A stretch of DNA of 64,000 nucleotides from Allodiplogaster sudhausi (GCA_945643635.1 CALZFC010000007.1:970501-1034500); one strand, 5' to 3'. Positions 12,924 through 25,004 are shown, counted from the first letter of the stretch. Made by a program: numbers and translations. The notes: a model not told the origin generated them from the sequence alone.

Positions 12924-13351
12924 TCAGACATCAGTGGGTTGCGATGAGGTGGCGTCTCTTCTCCGCACGAGAATATCCACGAGATCGCGAGGGTCCGCGC
13001 CCGCTTCGAGCATGACAACCAACGCGCGAAGCTGCGCGTCCGTCAAGCGAATCGACAGCATATCTGCCATGCGGCGCACTTCTCAAACACAAGGGAATCT
13101 CCTCATTTCATACGCAATAGACAAGAGAAACACACACACATTTCTCCAGCGATTTTTCTCCAACACCTTGATAACAGTTCTCTTATAATTTTATTTATGA
13201 ACTAGAAGATGAAACAGGAGAACAACGACAACATCGTTAAGTCTTCTGAGGTCAAATCCCATCCCTTACAACAACATTCAGCGTACTTAAGAGGGTAATT
13301 TCACCCACTTGGCAACAATGATCCCGTCCAAATCTCACCTCTCATTGTCAT
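12924..13351 (-). CDS. MOZART1-like mitotic-spindle organising mini-protein
   Basis: Exon 1 is 13339-13351 (ATG plus four more codons, donor G|GTGAGA) and exon 2 is 13081-12924 with stop TGA. Together they give 56 aa in a closed frame. The core reads SIRLTDAQLRALVVMLEAG, then ADPRDLVDILVRRR. This fits the MZT1 helical pattern in which a leucine-rich helix is followed by an E-x-G-x-(N/D)-P-x-x-L turn and a second amphipathic helix. MZT1 proteins (about 60-80 aa) bind gamma-tubulin complex proteins at microtubule-organising centres. The exon 2 acceptor ends TTTGAG, which is unusual. If that join is wrong, translation could start at the ATG at 13068-13070 and give 48 aa. Identification rests on the short pattern, so it is moderate. 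Confidence 0.5.
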
Positions 13352-13712
13352 ATCCGAAACCCCGCCAGCTCCTTCGTGGCCATTGAAGACCTGCCTGGTA
13401 CCGGACATCAATGCCTGCCTTTCCTTCTTTCTAATCTTTCTTTGCCATGAATTGGAGAATATACCTGTTCCCGGCGACTATACGGCTTTCGCAATGAAAT
13501 GATAAATGAAAGAGCCTCTTGATATCTAATTTATAAACTCCGTCAACAGCGGGTAGAATCAATCAATGCCAGAGGGAATGAGCCAGGGCACAAAACGGAG
13601 GCACAAGGCTTATACAAGGATATCATTCTACTACATACAAAGGGGGGAATTGGTGGAACTGCTGCATCTGTGTTGCCTTCTTCTAGGTGGACGGGTGAGC
13701 GGAGCCTAGGAC

Positions 13713-15240
13713 TTAGATCGACTCCGGATCGGCGTCGACACCGCGGAACCAGTGACCGCACTCGCAACGCTTCGGAACTCCCTTGCGAATGGTCATGAAG
13801 TTGACGTGGCCCGAGTCCGGCTCGCCTGCAAAAGCACAATCAGGGCATCAAAGTTAGAGAAATGAAGGGGGAGATAAGATGGCTCATGGGAAGCAATCAA
13901 TTCGCTCATGAGGATACGAACGAAAAATGGCCATAAGACATCCACTTCCCAAACCATACTCCCCGCTCAGAAATAAACAGTCACTCAGTAGTTGTTTGTA
14001 TATTGAAGTCCCACCTCTTCTACCTTTCTTTTTTGTTGCTATTATTTGAAATAATCCCACTCTCCATAACTGCAAGTCTCTAGACCATTATAACCAATTC
14101 TGATAAATATGGATGCACTCTTCCGGCCAGACGAAATGTGCCTTGTTTAAAGGAGGGAGATCACCGAAAAATTATGTGATATTTCAAATTGCAGCGGCCC
14201 TTCGCACTCTCATTCACACGTGCTATTTTCATGCAGCGGGTTTGTGTGACCTGCGAAATATCACGAGAGAATGAGAGTGAGGAATCACAGGGCAGTCGCG
14301 GCAATTCGAAATTGCATTAAATATTTTCAGTGATCGCCCTCCTTTAACACCTACGATCTCGCCGAGTGCATCGAATTCTTGGTCTGTACATTACTATACA
14401 TAATAATGCTTGATGTTCGAAGGAGCCACAACGTAACGAAAAGTGGCGAAATAAACACTGACAGAGGCATCCGATGATGCGATGTTCGAAGTGGCAGGGA
14501 ACGAGATTTGGCTTCGCATTCGTCGAAGCTTCGGCGCGGTAGTACACTTTCGGCTCATAACGCTGTAAACGAAGAACTCTGCTTGGCTACTTGGCGAGAA
14601 AAAGAACGTTTCGAATTCATTATTTTCAAAAGCCAGTGCAAAGTTAAGTAGTGGCATCATATTGAACAAGGATGCACTGTAATGCGGTAGGAAAGGGATG
14701 ATCCTTTTCAAATTTCAGTTTAAAAATTGGAGAAAAGTCCCCTTTCCGGGGATACAAGTCGTATCGACTCGTTCTAACTTGCAAAGATTGCGTTATTAAA
14801 TGGTTTGAAGAAAGAAGTTAGAAATCCAATAGTACAACTACTCTCTTTCTTCCGTACTCACACAACTATTCTTTTTCTTCCGTACTCACATCATCTCCAG
14901 CGAGACGAGCGAGGAGCATCTTCTTCTCTCGTCCGGTCGCATGCTCGAGGGGGTCCGGATAGTAACCGTAGTCCTCGGGGGAGGCCTCCGTTGCGAAGGA
15001 GCGCTTCGGCTGGACTGCCGGCGCCGTAGCCGATTGCTAAATAAAACAACCTTCATACCAGAATCGATAATGCCCTCGGAGACAAAGGTTTAAATGAAAG
15101 GTTTCAGTTACCAATATTCGTGAACCAAGCTTTAGTTGATCTGAAATACGGCGAAAATACCAGCCTTAAAAAAAGTAAAATACCTGAGCGGCAACAGCAA
15201 CACGGCGCGTCAGCTGCGAGACGGCACGTGGAAGGGACAT
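13713..15240 (-). CDS. cox-5B: cytochrome c oxidase subunit 5B, mitochondrial
   Basis: Four exons, 15184-15240, 14890-15036, 14463-14562 and 13713-13825, sum to 417 nt (138 aa) with all phases consistent. The N-terminus (MSLPRAVSQLTRRVAVAAQ) is a basic mitochondrial targeting peptide. Diagnostic segments are DPLEHATGREKKMLLARLAG, KPNLVPCHFEHRIIGCLCE and KGVPKRCECGHWF. The last two carry the paired cysteines that hold the structural zinc in COX Vb. The protein is a nuclear-encoded subunit of respiratory complex IV in the inner mitochondrial membrane. The catalytic core is mitochondrially encoded; this subunit stabilises the complex. It keeps the family's usual length and lacks nothing essential. 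The C-terminus extends past WF by RGVDADPESI. Confidence 0.93.
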
Positions 15241-16261
15241 CCTGGAAATCAACGACAATTATTAACAAAACTTATTTAAAAAAACATGGCTTAGAACAAG
15301 CATGAAAGCAGTGTGGAGATTAGGCAGAGCCCAACTATCACAGCAGAGCATTGCATGCTTATAAACAGCAATCATTAACTAATGACAACAAAGAAATCAA
15401 ATCTTGTAATAATCAGCCTGTGACGTGCCTGAGGAAAGATACTTGTCCTTTTAATTACAGTTCCTGCTTGAACTCTAAGAGAATTCCATACGAGACATAT
15501 AAATACTTCAAGCATTAAGGAAAATGCACCAGGCCAGCCGGCACCTTCGTCCCACGTTCCACTTTCTCCACCAATGTTCACTTCAGTACACTTTTCTTGT
15601 GTCGTGCAAAATCCTCAACAAAGGATTAGAACTTCCAATAATAATTTCTCATTAGGTAAATTTGCACATCCCTATTTTTGCGACAAGACCTTGAGAAAAA
15701 AAAGGTCAGGCAATGATAGGGAGAGTGTGAGGCAGAATGATAAAAACAAAGACCACAGGAAAACGAAAGAGAGAGAAGGAGGAGAGATCGTGGTAAGCAG
15801 AGAGAACGCAGAGGAAGAACGTGATGGTGGGGGAATTCCTGCGTCTCTCTCCTTACTCCATCTCCAAGACGATAACAATCCTCTGCACTGCCTGCACCCT
15901 TCCGGCCTTGTCAACACGTGCAGAAGGTAGAAGGGAAGCTGTCTTGCGCGAATCTGATGCAACTCCACCGAACATAACATCAAAACAGGGTGTTTTGACA
16001 GGGACAGAAAGAAAGAGAGAGTCAGAGAGAGAGACAGAGTGAGAGAGAGAGAGAGAGAGAGAGAATTTAGAAAAAAAATGTTAGGGGAGAGAGCGAGAGC
16101 TGTTGAGGCTTAGACAAATGGGCGCAGATGTGTATAAAAAGGCTGGAAACGATGTGGCAATCAGAATATCCAACAGATTCTTCACTCCTTTCCGGTCTTT
16201 GAATGTGCAAGTTATGTTGTCACTAACTTCTCTCATGTATGACTTCACATCCCAGGAAAGA
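15241..16261. other. intergenic between divergent COX5B and small HSP genes
   Basis: About 1 kb shared upstream region. Purine-rich tracts lie at 15700-15800 and 15995-16065. No exon is supported. Confidence 0.5.
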
Positions 16262-17053
16262 ATGTCGTCGATGGCTCAGCTTCAAAACGAGAGCAACTAC
16301 AACGCCGTCCTGAATCGCCTGCGGGCTGATCTCGACCGCCTCGCAATCTCGCAGGGATATCAAGGAGGTCAAGGATACGGTCAGGGCTACTACGGCTACT
16401 GCTGTAATCCACTTGCGTACAACCAACAACCCGACCGCGCCTTCTACGGTGGCGAGGGTGTCGGACAGGTCGTACACATATTTTTTTAACAGTTTTAAAA
16501 TGTAAAATTAATCATTAATGTAACAAAGAAAATAATTATAAGATTCACGTTTGAGATTCTCAACAACAACGAGCGTTTCTCGATTCGCCTGTCGGTCTAC
16601 CCCTTCCGCATTGACGAGATCCGCGTTGATCTCCTCGCCGCATCAGGCAAAGACAACAAAGCGATGATTCGCGTCAAGGCCGAGCACGAGGATCGCGCCG
16701 ATGCCTTCGGATCCATTCGCCGGTCGGCCATTTAGAAACATTCCTTTTCTTTCTCTTTTTCTTATTTTAAACCATCTCTAATCCAGAAAGCCACTCGAAT
16801 TCTTTCCAATTCCAGTTCCTTCACTCGCCAATACGAGCTGCCGGCGGATGTGAATGGTGAGTCTCTCCGCAGCTCTCTCTCGGCGGATGGAGTCCTCTCC
16901 CTCGAGGCCGACAAGAGGGGAGCCGAGAAGGGCGAGGAGCGCCAGGCTCGAGCCATCCCAATCCAGGCTGGCGGCGCACTTCTCCAGGGACAGGGACAGG
17001 GACAAGGAGGACAGGCCGGCGGACAAGGAGGAGCTTCTTGTGCTCCTCAGTGA
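16255..17053 (+). CDS. small heat-shock protein (HSP20/alpha-crystallin family)
   Basis: Exons 16262-16468, 16556-16722 and 16816-17053 give 612 nt (203 aa) with closed phases. The ATG lies 7 nt after a CCCAG acceptor, which suggests trans-splicing. The alpha-crystallin domain runs through NNNERFSIRLSVYPFRIDEI, KAMIRVKAEHEDR, SFTRQYELPADVN and SLSADGVLSLEADK. The conserved A/S-x-G-V-L motif appears as SADGVL. The N-terminal arm is Gly/Gln/Tyr-rich (QGYQGGQGYGQGYYGY), and the tail is a GQGQGQGGQAGG repeat ending ASCAPQ. Such chaperones bind unfolding proteins as cytosolic oligomers. The intron 1 acceptor is TTTGAG. A poly(A) signal AATAAA at 17222 fits the 3' end. Confidence 0.88.
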
Positions 17054-17221
17054 AGAGAGCCACGCCTTCCCTGGCCAATACCCATTCCATTCTTCTCATT
17101 CTCTTTGGTCCATTTTAGAGATCATTTAGATGTCGAATGCTTGTACATACATTGAGACATATTTATGACTGAGCTTAGTCATGTCAGTACATTCAGGAAT
17201 CTCGATTCTAACCAGCCTGCT

Positions 17222-17227
17222 AATAAA
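17222..17227 (+). terminator. poly(A) signal AATAAA after the small HSP gene
   Basis: Canonical hexamer about 170 nt downstream of the TGA stop at 17051-17053, on the coding strand. Confidence 0.5.
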
Positions 17228-17350
17228 GTAATTGAACGATAGATTGGAGAACTGGTAACTCAATATCCCAGAAACATATGAATGTACATAAAACATGCGG
17301 AAAGATGAATGTTTACCCACACAAATACAACTGTATTGCGAGGAGCCACC

Positions 17351-17785
17351 ATATATGACGGTGCCAACTAAAAAAACGGTCGTTTTTGCGTTTTCGAGAG
17401 ATTTGTGACATGTGTGAGTGTACTAAACTCCATATTTTTTTAGCATCTTTATTCACGTACAAAAGTGTGCAAAAAAATTTGCACATAAAAATACATGTAC
17501 TAACATGCGCATAAATCATTTTGGAAAATGAGCATGAAAGTACGCGTATAAATGTGTACAGGAATCAGACAGAAAAATGAGCAGAAAAGTACACGAACTA
17601 ATGTGCTCAAAATTCATCATGAAAAATGAGCACGAATATACGCGTACAATATGGCGCAAAAAAATTAGCGCACGAAAATACGAGTACAAAATTGCTCAAA
17701 ATTTTTACGCAAGAAAATACGCGTACAAACTTGCTCAAAATTTTTGTCGTCCAATCGACCCCAAATCGGTCACAGGGGGGTTTTA
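17351..17785 (+). repeat. left inverted repeat of a ~9.9-kb composite, with palindromic subrepeats
   Basis: The outer ~120 bp (17351-17470) is a nearly exact reverse complement of 27119-27240. Inward from it lie about six degenerate ~50-bp units, each centred on a palindromic TACGCGTA/TACATGTA core flanked by TGAGCA and TGCTCA half-sites. The outer end has TATATGACG next to a possible TA duplication. This architecture resembles the subterminal repeats bound by DNA-transposon transposases. Confidence 0.7.
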
Positions 17786-17901
17786 GACCCTAGGAAACAC
17801 GAATCTAATGTTCATTGTGTATTATTTTGCCGTTAGAAAATAGCAGTTAATTTACTTGAAATTGATTTGCTAATTTAGCTAAAATCCTGCATTAAGGGGA
17901 G

Positions 17902-17976
17902 GCGCAATTTGATGAATGGAAAGCAGATCGGGGCTTACTTTGGGAGAATCAACCTTGCCCAATTTGTGGAAACAAC
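17902..17976 (+). pseudogene. remnant of a transposase-like zinc-knuckle segment
   Basis: A 24-codon reading, AQFDEWKADRGLLW followed by CPICGN, then a stop. The pattern W-x6-LL followed by C-x-x-C resembles the N-terminal part of ISXO2/Merlin-type transposase genes. Only this segment is recognisable and the following ~500 bp is eroded. It lies just inside the left inverted repeat, which fits it being part of the former element. The call is tentative. Confidence 0.3.
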
Positions 17977-18479
17977 TGAACAATCACTCGACAGCGACGC
18001 GCTAATGGGAGATTGTTAGGTAATGTGCAAAATATAACAGGATTGGTGAAATTGAAGCATACTTATCGTTAGGTCCAAGTTCGAGCGTGGAAATTTAAGA
18101 TTGGTGAACTGTCGAATAAGCATTATTTGTGCTGTCAGCTCTGAAACCCCATTACAATTTGTGCAGCATTTTAGCTGAAAGGGAGCAAAAAATGTGAAGT
18201 AAAAGCATTCGTGTTTCCCAACCCTTGTGCATGTTTCGAGGTCAACTGGCTAGAAAAATATTTGCCCCCAACAAGATTCGCAAATAATAACAAAAAAATC
18301 ACCGTCGTCAAGAATTATTGTTTAAAATTAAAGAATGCGACATTACAATCGAAAAAGAAAGCTAAAGGTAGATGCAATAATATCCTACATTATCATAATA
18401 TGCCAGTATCACATGAACAAAATAAGTTGTTGGCAGAACGCCTATTGATTGATTTATTTACGTGCTGCTGCCACGTGTT

Positions 18480-21345
18480 AATGAATGAAGGTATGTGTAT
18501 GAGTGATAAAGCAATGCATGATATGGTATACATGAGAAGATACAGTACAGTATATATGAGCATCATACAGTATATATGGGCTGTTGTAATGGGGTCGCAG
18601 ATGGGGAGGAGAGGGAGGAGGGAGATGAGTGCTTGGCCAAGCTGTTGAATGCTTTCGCGGATCTGATGAAAAACGAATGGTTACGAACGGAGGAGCGAGT
18701 GGACATGTAAGCAAGGAGGAAGGAAAGGCCGCGAGTACGTTAGTTACGAAAATGTAAATAATGGGGAACGCGATCAGAGATACGCCTGTGGCCAAATACA
18801 AGACGACGCGCAAGTGTAAAATCAGATTGTTGTCTACGAGATAAGAGAGAGGGGAGGGAGAGAGCCTTGTTACGGGTAGCAGGGTTAGGAATATCAGCGC
18901 GATTGCTGTAACCAAAACAAAATAAAACGGTAAATAAAACGGGTAAAATAGTTCTGGATGCGTTCTAGACGAAGGATATCTTTCTTGAGCCGGGGAGAAA
19001 AGACAATGGAGGAGGATTCGAGCAAAGGGCGAATATACAGGGTATAAGCGGAAACAATGGCGTCCTTGTTTTTGGAACGGAGGGAGCGGATGATGGGGTG
19101 ACATTTGCTTATAGCCTTGTTAGCAAGATGCGAGCAGTGGTATGAAAAGGAAAGAGAAGAGTCAATAATAATGCCGAGATCTCGGATGCTGTCTACTGGG
19201 GTAAGGGGAGCGCCGTTAAGGTGGTAAGGTAGCTTGGGGTTGGATTTGCCTAAATGGAGGACGGAACACTTGAGGGGGGCGAGGGGGAGTTGCCATTTGT
19301 TGGCCCAGGATGCAACTTCGTCAATGGCCGCCTGAAGGGGAGCATGAGAAGAATACTTAGTAAATGAGCGAAAAATCTTAAGATCGTCAGCGAAACAACT
19401 AGAATGTACATCATGTGAAGAGATAAGAGAGGGAAGGTCGCTAGTAAATAGGATAAAAAGGAGAGGACCAAGAACTGTACCTTGCGGGATTCCGCTAGTG
19501 ACAGGAAGAGGGGGCAAGAGGGAGGAGGCGACACGGACAGAAAAGGTGCGATTGCTAAGGAAGGAGGCGATCCAAGATATACACTTAGGCGGGAGAGAAA
19601 GAAGACCAAGCTTATGGATGAGCTTGGGGTGAGAAACACGATCAAAAGCACGGGCGTGATCAAAGTAAATTACATCAGTGAACTGAGAGTTGGCCATTGC
19701 GGAGGTCCATAATTCGAGACAACTTAACATTTGGAAATCGATGGAGCGTTTTGGCCTAAAGCCATATTGTTGATCAGGAATAATATGTGCATCGTTGCAA
19801 AAAGAATAGAGTTTCCTACAAAGCATTCTTTTAAAAAGGCGTGAAAATAGGGAAGTTATAGAAATGGGGCGATAGTTGGAAGGGTCAGAGTAAGGTTGCT
19901 TCTTCTTAATGGGGATAACTATTGACGATTTCCATGCTGAAGGGACAGAGGAAGTGGCATAGGAGTAATCAAAGATATATTCAAGGGCTTCAGAGATGGG
20001 GATAGCTAAGTTCTTGATAAAAAGCAAATTAAAATTGTCTGGGGTTTTACACGATGAGTTCTTCCAAGATTGAATGAGACGACAGATTTCATGACGAGGG
20101 AAATTTATAGAAAAATCAGAAGGAGGACGGAAACGATGATTGGTTGGCAACGAAGGGAGGGAGCCATTGTCAATGGTATAGGCAGAAGCGAAGGTGTCGG
20201 CAAGAAGTTGGGCCTTATCCTTATCCGTGAAACAAGAGGAGCCTGAAGGGGAAGTGAGGGAGTCGACTCCTCGAGGCTTGGATGATATGCGGTTACGCAT
20301 GAATCGGAAGAAAAGGGACTTGTTATTGGATTTAATGACATGTTTCTCTACGTTCCTAGAATACTTATCCATAGCTCTACAATAAAGGGCATTGGCTGAT
20401 GCATAAGCTGAGCGGGATGAGTCAGAGTCAAGAGCTAACATATTGAGCCAAGATTGATAGCGCTTACGTTTGAGGCGGATGATGTGGTTGGGAAGACGGA
20501 CACCTTGGGAAGAAACTTTCTTAAAGGGAACAAAAAGATCTTCTACAACACGGAGAGCAGAAGTGAAAGTTTCATACATCATGTTGACATCGGTAAGTCT
20601 ATGGAAAGGAGCGGGAAAAGAATAATAATCTAAGAGAAATTGACAAGCAGCATGGTAATCAACTTTAGCGTAGTCTCTGACATAGGTGAAGGAGGGTTTG
20701 GAATGAGACAGAGAGAGGGTGGCTTCGATTGCCGAATGATCAGAGTTGAAGAAAGGGGGAGAGAGAGTGACGTTTGTAATAAGGGAGGGAGTATTGGATA
20801 GGACTAGGTCAAGGAAGTGGTTGTTGCAAGTAGGGGAAGGAGCGAGTTGGGCAAGCTGACACGAGTAAGTAAAATCATGGAAGAGTCTGGATGAAGGGGA
20901 GAGTGAAGAAATGGTGGCCGGTGGGGAAGAGTTCCATAGAATGTCCGGGTAGTTAAAGTCGCCAAGAAGAATGGTAGGATGAGGAGCAGAGGAGAGATCT
21001 GTGAGAAGCTTGACAAGGTTAGTGTTATCATCAGATGGGCAAGCGGGAGCGCGATAAACTAAGATGATGCGGATGGGGTCGCTACTGAAGCTAGCGTCAA
21101 CTGCGAGCAATTCGAAGGCGTGGGGGCGAGAAAGTGACAATAAGGTGGTGGTGGAGATGGAAGAGCGGAAGATGAGGGCAACACCGCCGCCTTTGCGTCT
21201 GGTGCGGTCTTGGCGGATAATAGAGTAATCGGGAGAACCGTTAAGTAGAAAGTTGTCAGGCAAGGAAGATGTAAGCCATGTCTCGACAATAGCAATGATT
21301 GCAAACGAACGGGAGAAAAGGGATGATAATTCGTGCCTTTAACAA
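18480..21345 (-). mobile_element. non-LTR retrotransposon ORF2 (endonuclease plus reverse transcriptase), CR1/jockey type, decayed
   Basis: The main open frame is 21263-18894 (789 codons). It shows an apurinic endonuclease part (LLGDFNYPDILWN; NSDHSAIEATL) and a reverse transcriptase part: SNYRPISITSLFSRLFKRML, VIYFDHARAFDRV, GIPQGTVLGPLLFILF and the catalytic CFADDLKIF at about residue 622. The endonuclease N-terminus (FNARSIVKGTNYH...) lies at 21345-21264 in another frame, so a frameshift separates it. The last ~400 bp (18890-18480) still encodes typical C-terminal residues, but across several frames. The copy is therefore inactive. The organisation of ORF1, then endonuclease, then reverse transcriptase without RNase H fits CR1-like elements. 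Clade assignment needs a phylogeny. Confidence 0.85.
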
Positions 21346-21402
21346 TCGAGCGGGCATTAAAAGAGTATATTGAGGAATTGGTTTGCCTGCGAGTGGCAGT
21401 AG

Positions 21403-22236
21403 TTAAAAATGGGGGAGAGGATGGTAGTAGTGGAAAGGGGGAGTGGGATTGAGAGAGGCGAGAGGGGCGAAGCGGTTGTTAGTGGTGAAGTCGGGGTTAG
21501 GGGGGTGGTAGTTAGGCGGCGGATTGGTGTAGATGGGAGGAGAGGAGACAAAGTGAGAGAGCGGTTGCGGCGGCTGGAAGTGATTGGCAGAGAGAGTAGG
21601 AGGTGGGAGAGAGGGGAGATAAGACGCGCGATGAGGTGGCTGGGATGGAGGGGGAGTGGGAATGCGGCCCACAGCGGCGGCATAAGAGGGGTTAGAGAAG
21701 AGGGGAGTGGGGTTGGTGTTAGTGTGGGAAGGCCGGCGGGTGGCCACGCGAGATTGAGGGGGGCGAGGGAGGCGAGAGGTGGGGGCCGTGCGATGGCCGG
21801 GGGGTTTGGCGAAGAAACGAGAGTAGTCGGGGAGCTTCGGGGGGGGGGGGGGGGGGGTGGGGATGATGCCACGCTCTGCGAACGTGCGCGAGGGGAGGAT
21901 ATAACAGTTGGAATAGGAAGAGGAGTGGCGGAGCTTGTGGGATCTGGCGATTGCGAGCGCCTGGAACTTGGATGTGGGGAGGATCACTTTCAAAGGGTTA
22001 GAAGCATTGGGGCGGGGGTGATCTACCAGCGGGTAGACAGCAATGGGGAGAAACGGGACACCAAGGGTGTCCAGGAGACCAACGACAGAGTTAAAGTATG
22101 AGTAAGCAGTGTGAGTGGAGGTGTTTCCGTGTTGGATTGGTAGGCCATAGACAACAAGAGCCCGGCGACGCTCGCACCATGTGTTGAAGCCCACAGAGGC
22201 GAGTATTAGTAAAAGGAAGAAATTTTTGGGCCTCAC
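21403..22236 (-). mobile_element. retrotransposon ORF1, C-terminal part
   Basis: Open reading of about 277 codons directly upstream of ORF2. It contains an RRM-like fold segment, RRALVVYGLP, then VIYPLVDH-like text (IAVYPLVDHPRP) and CYILPSRTFAERGI, typical of CR1 ORF1 nucleic-acid-binding proteins. A long Pro/Ser/Thr-rich tail follows. A run of about 19 G on the plus strand (21839-21857) lies inside it and may be a slippage or assembly problem. The 5' end is lost near 22250, where the sequence ceases to look like ORF1. Confidence 0.6.
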
Positions 22237-22385
22237 TCATTGCACCATGGGCACCACTATGGCGCCAGTTTGAAAATGAAATTGATCAGCAGTGGATGCT
22301 GACAAATGGTCAGATTACTTTGAGGCTGCTTCCTCGCGTAACTTTTTGTTACTATTGTTGGTGAATTTCTTGTTAAACATTCAAC

Positions 22386-23351
22386 ATGATGTCCGTAGAC
22401 GTTTTGGAGCGTGTTTTGACGCGTGCGAGTAGAATTAGACTGGATAAGAGCGCCGTGCTCATGTTGAATGTATTTGTCGTGTTATTTGCAAATCTGATTG
22501 AGATTGGCGTTTGAAAGTGTTTTCATGTTATTTTAAGATTAAAATACTTAGCACAGCTAACTCTTCTACCTGCAATAAATGTACTTTTCGATATATGCAT
22601 GAATTAATGCTTATTTCACAGGAATTTCGTCAGCTCGTGTTCTTCCCGGAAGCGAATCGACTGGCTGAGGTTTCAGCGACGGAAGAGCAGCGACTCATGG
22701 AGAAGCTCAATCCCACCCTTACGGAATCTGTCACTCTCCCCAAGCAGCCTCAGCAGTTGCAGGTTTCTCGTTAATTAGAAACTTTCATACCTCTCCACAA
22801 GTCCTCTTACCTATTTCGTATATTTATATGGGTTAAGGGAAGTGATTGAAGGTTAGGCACGCGGTGTGGAAGTGAGCCGAAGGATTGTGAGCGTGTCCAC
22901 CCAGGTCCTGCTCCCTCAGGTTTGCAGTCTTTTACTGCATGTGAGCTGAACTGTGCGTGCGAACTTGCAAAGTATGAGCAATTCCTTGATTTAGCATCGC
23001 GCTGCCCCATACACTGCATTGACTTTCGTGAAGAAGGGCAATGATCCTCTTGAAATCTATGAATCAATTCCTGGACAACTCGTTGCACGTCAATTTGATA
23101 GGTTAGTAATCAATATGTAACAGTAAACTCATTCTCCAGTGTTTATCCATCCACTTCATTTAACCAAATGTACTCTTTTTTTTAGAATCCCAATGAACGA
23201 GTCTTTCAACACGATTCAGACGGTTCTCTCATCTCCTGGCCATGTTCTCATCTTTGCTGGAGTCAAAAATTGCTGCGTTATCCAGGTTGTCGTTTTGTTT
23301 GTCAAATTTCCGCCTTCTTTTAAGCTCAACAGCACTCGCGTCGTCGACTAA
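22386..23351 (+). CDS. unrecognised five-exon gene (165 aa) inside the repeat-bounded interval
   Basis: Exons 22386-22508, 22622-22762, 22995-23101, 23186-23285 and 23325-23351 sum to 498 nt with perfect phase closure. Residues 1-41 are helical with a hydrophobic segment (VLMLNVFVVLFANLIEI). Then come EFRQLVFFPEANRLAEV, ALTFVKKGNDPLEIYESIPG, FNTIQTVLSSPGHVLIFAGV and a short end STRVVD. The first donor is GTTTGA and the last acceptor TTTTAAG. I do not recognise a family. It lies immediately upstream of the SLK-like exons on the same strand and could be the 5' portion of that gene with the TAA at 23349 as another disruption. Function is unknown. Confidence 0.45.
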
Positions 23352-23504
23352 GCAGTAAAAAGGTTAATTTTTTAAGTTGATAAGAGTATGTGTGAATATG
23401 GGATTTCCCACGTTTTCTTTCTCATCGAATAGGAGGAGTTTGTAAAGTAAAGCTACTCCAATCTGCTGTAATTTTTTTGCTCGAGAAGGATCTAAAATAA
23501 TCAG

Positions 23505-24792
23505 GCGACAAGAGATGCAAGAGCTGAAGCGAGTGCAGGAGGAGGAGGCGCGGCAGCTGCTCGAGCTGGAGACCAACGCAGCACACCAGAACGATGCGCA
23601 GGAGAGGAAGCAGCAGCAGGAGAAGCTGGATTCTTTTCATCTTTTCTTCTAGGTATCCTCGTGTATTCATGTAGATCGATAATATTTTATTGTTCCTCTT
23701 TCTACAAAATATAAATGTCTTCTTTGTAGAATCTGATGCTCTCGTTCGAGATGGACATGGACGCGTTGCGCAGGAAGCAGAAGCGAGAGACCGAAGATGC
23801 CGATCGGCTGCAGGAGGAGGAGCAGCGCACTACGCAGAAGAGACTCAAGTATGAACAGGTCAGACAACTGCCATCCTTTACCATCGTAGAAGTTTCTGTG
23901 GGATGCATTTCATTTCTTTCGGTTCTTGCAGGAGAAAGACCTCCAAGCCTTCCGGGAGCGTCTGAAGCAGGAGATGAAGATCCATCGCTCGGATGCGAGC
24001 CAAGCATCGGGAGAAGATTGCGCAGCTGTAGCGGCAATTCCTCGAGCAGAAGCACTTGCTGCAGAGGGCGCGAGAGGGCTCGGACTGGGAGCTGGAGGAT
24101 CGAGTACTCAATGACAGGTCAGTTAGTCAATAGAGAGCCCTGTGTGCACACATATCGAGAGCTAATTATTAGCCTGTGGCTGTGGCAACTCTGACGATAA
24201 TAAATTAGCTGACGCTGTTCCCAGATATGTCCTTCATCGTAAGATGCTCAAGGACAAGTTCTACTTGCTGCGAACGCAGATGCTGCATCGGCAGCAGAAG
24301 GAGCAGCTACAAGCACAGAAGTTACAGCAGAGAGGTCCGATCACCTGTTTGATCGCTTGAATTGATCAAATTTTGTTTTCAACAAGCTACCTTTTCACCC
24401 TCCCCTCCTTTCAGACGAAGAAAAGCTGCTGCGTGCGCTGAACGCCGACCGGAAACTGCTGCCGAAGATGTTGCGGAACGAGTCGAAGACACGTTCTGCC
24501 ATGTTCAAGGAGTCGCTGAGGATCAGCATGGCTGTCAGTTATCTTCATATTTTTACCTTTTTTGCTATTTTCTTTTGGGCACGGTTACATAAAAGAAATA
24601 TTCCCTCATCCGTCCAATGATACAATGTAGAAACTAGTAAGATATCGTGTTCAGGGCGACATCAGCGACCGTCTACGCTAGTTCAGGGAGAAGGAGAAGC
24701 AGCGAATCATCGCGGCAGTCATGGTTCGCGGGCTCGGGCAACTCGAGGATCGACAGAAGGAGGCCAGCCCTTCTTGCTCGCAGGTAAACAAA

Positions 24793-24832
<40 letters not shown>

Positions 24833-25004
24833 AGAGATAGATGTAAGAGAGAGTAATGAGAGATAGTTACTGTGAACTCATTGAAAATGAAAGTGTTTTG
24901 AAGAGAGTCGATTAACAATGTCCTTTTTTTGCAGAGCAAGGTCTTCGCGAGCTCGGGCAACTCGACGATCGACAGCAGCAGCCCTTCCTGCTTACAGGTA
25001 AAGG

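Noticed and set aside
21403..22101. Plus-strand Gly/Arg/Val-rich ORF of 230 codons
   Set aside because: Antisense shadow of the retrotransposon ORF1 Pro/Ser-rich region, low complexity.
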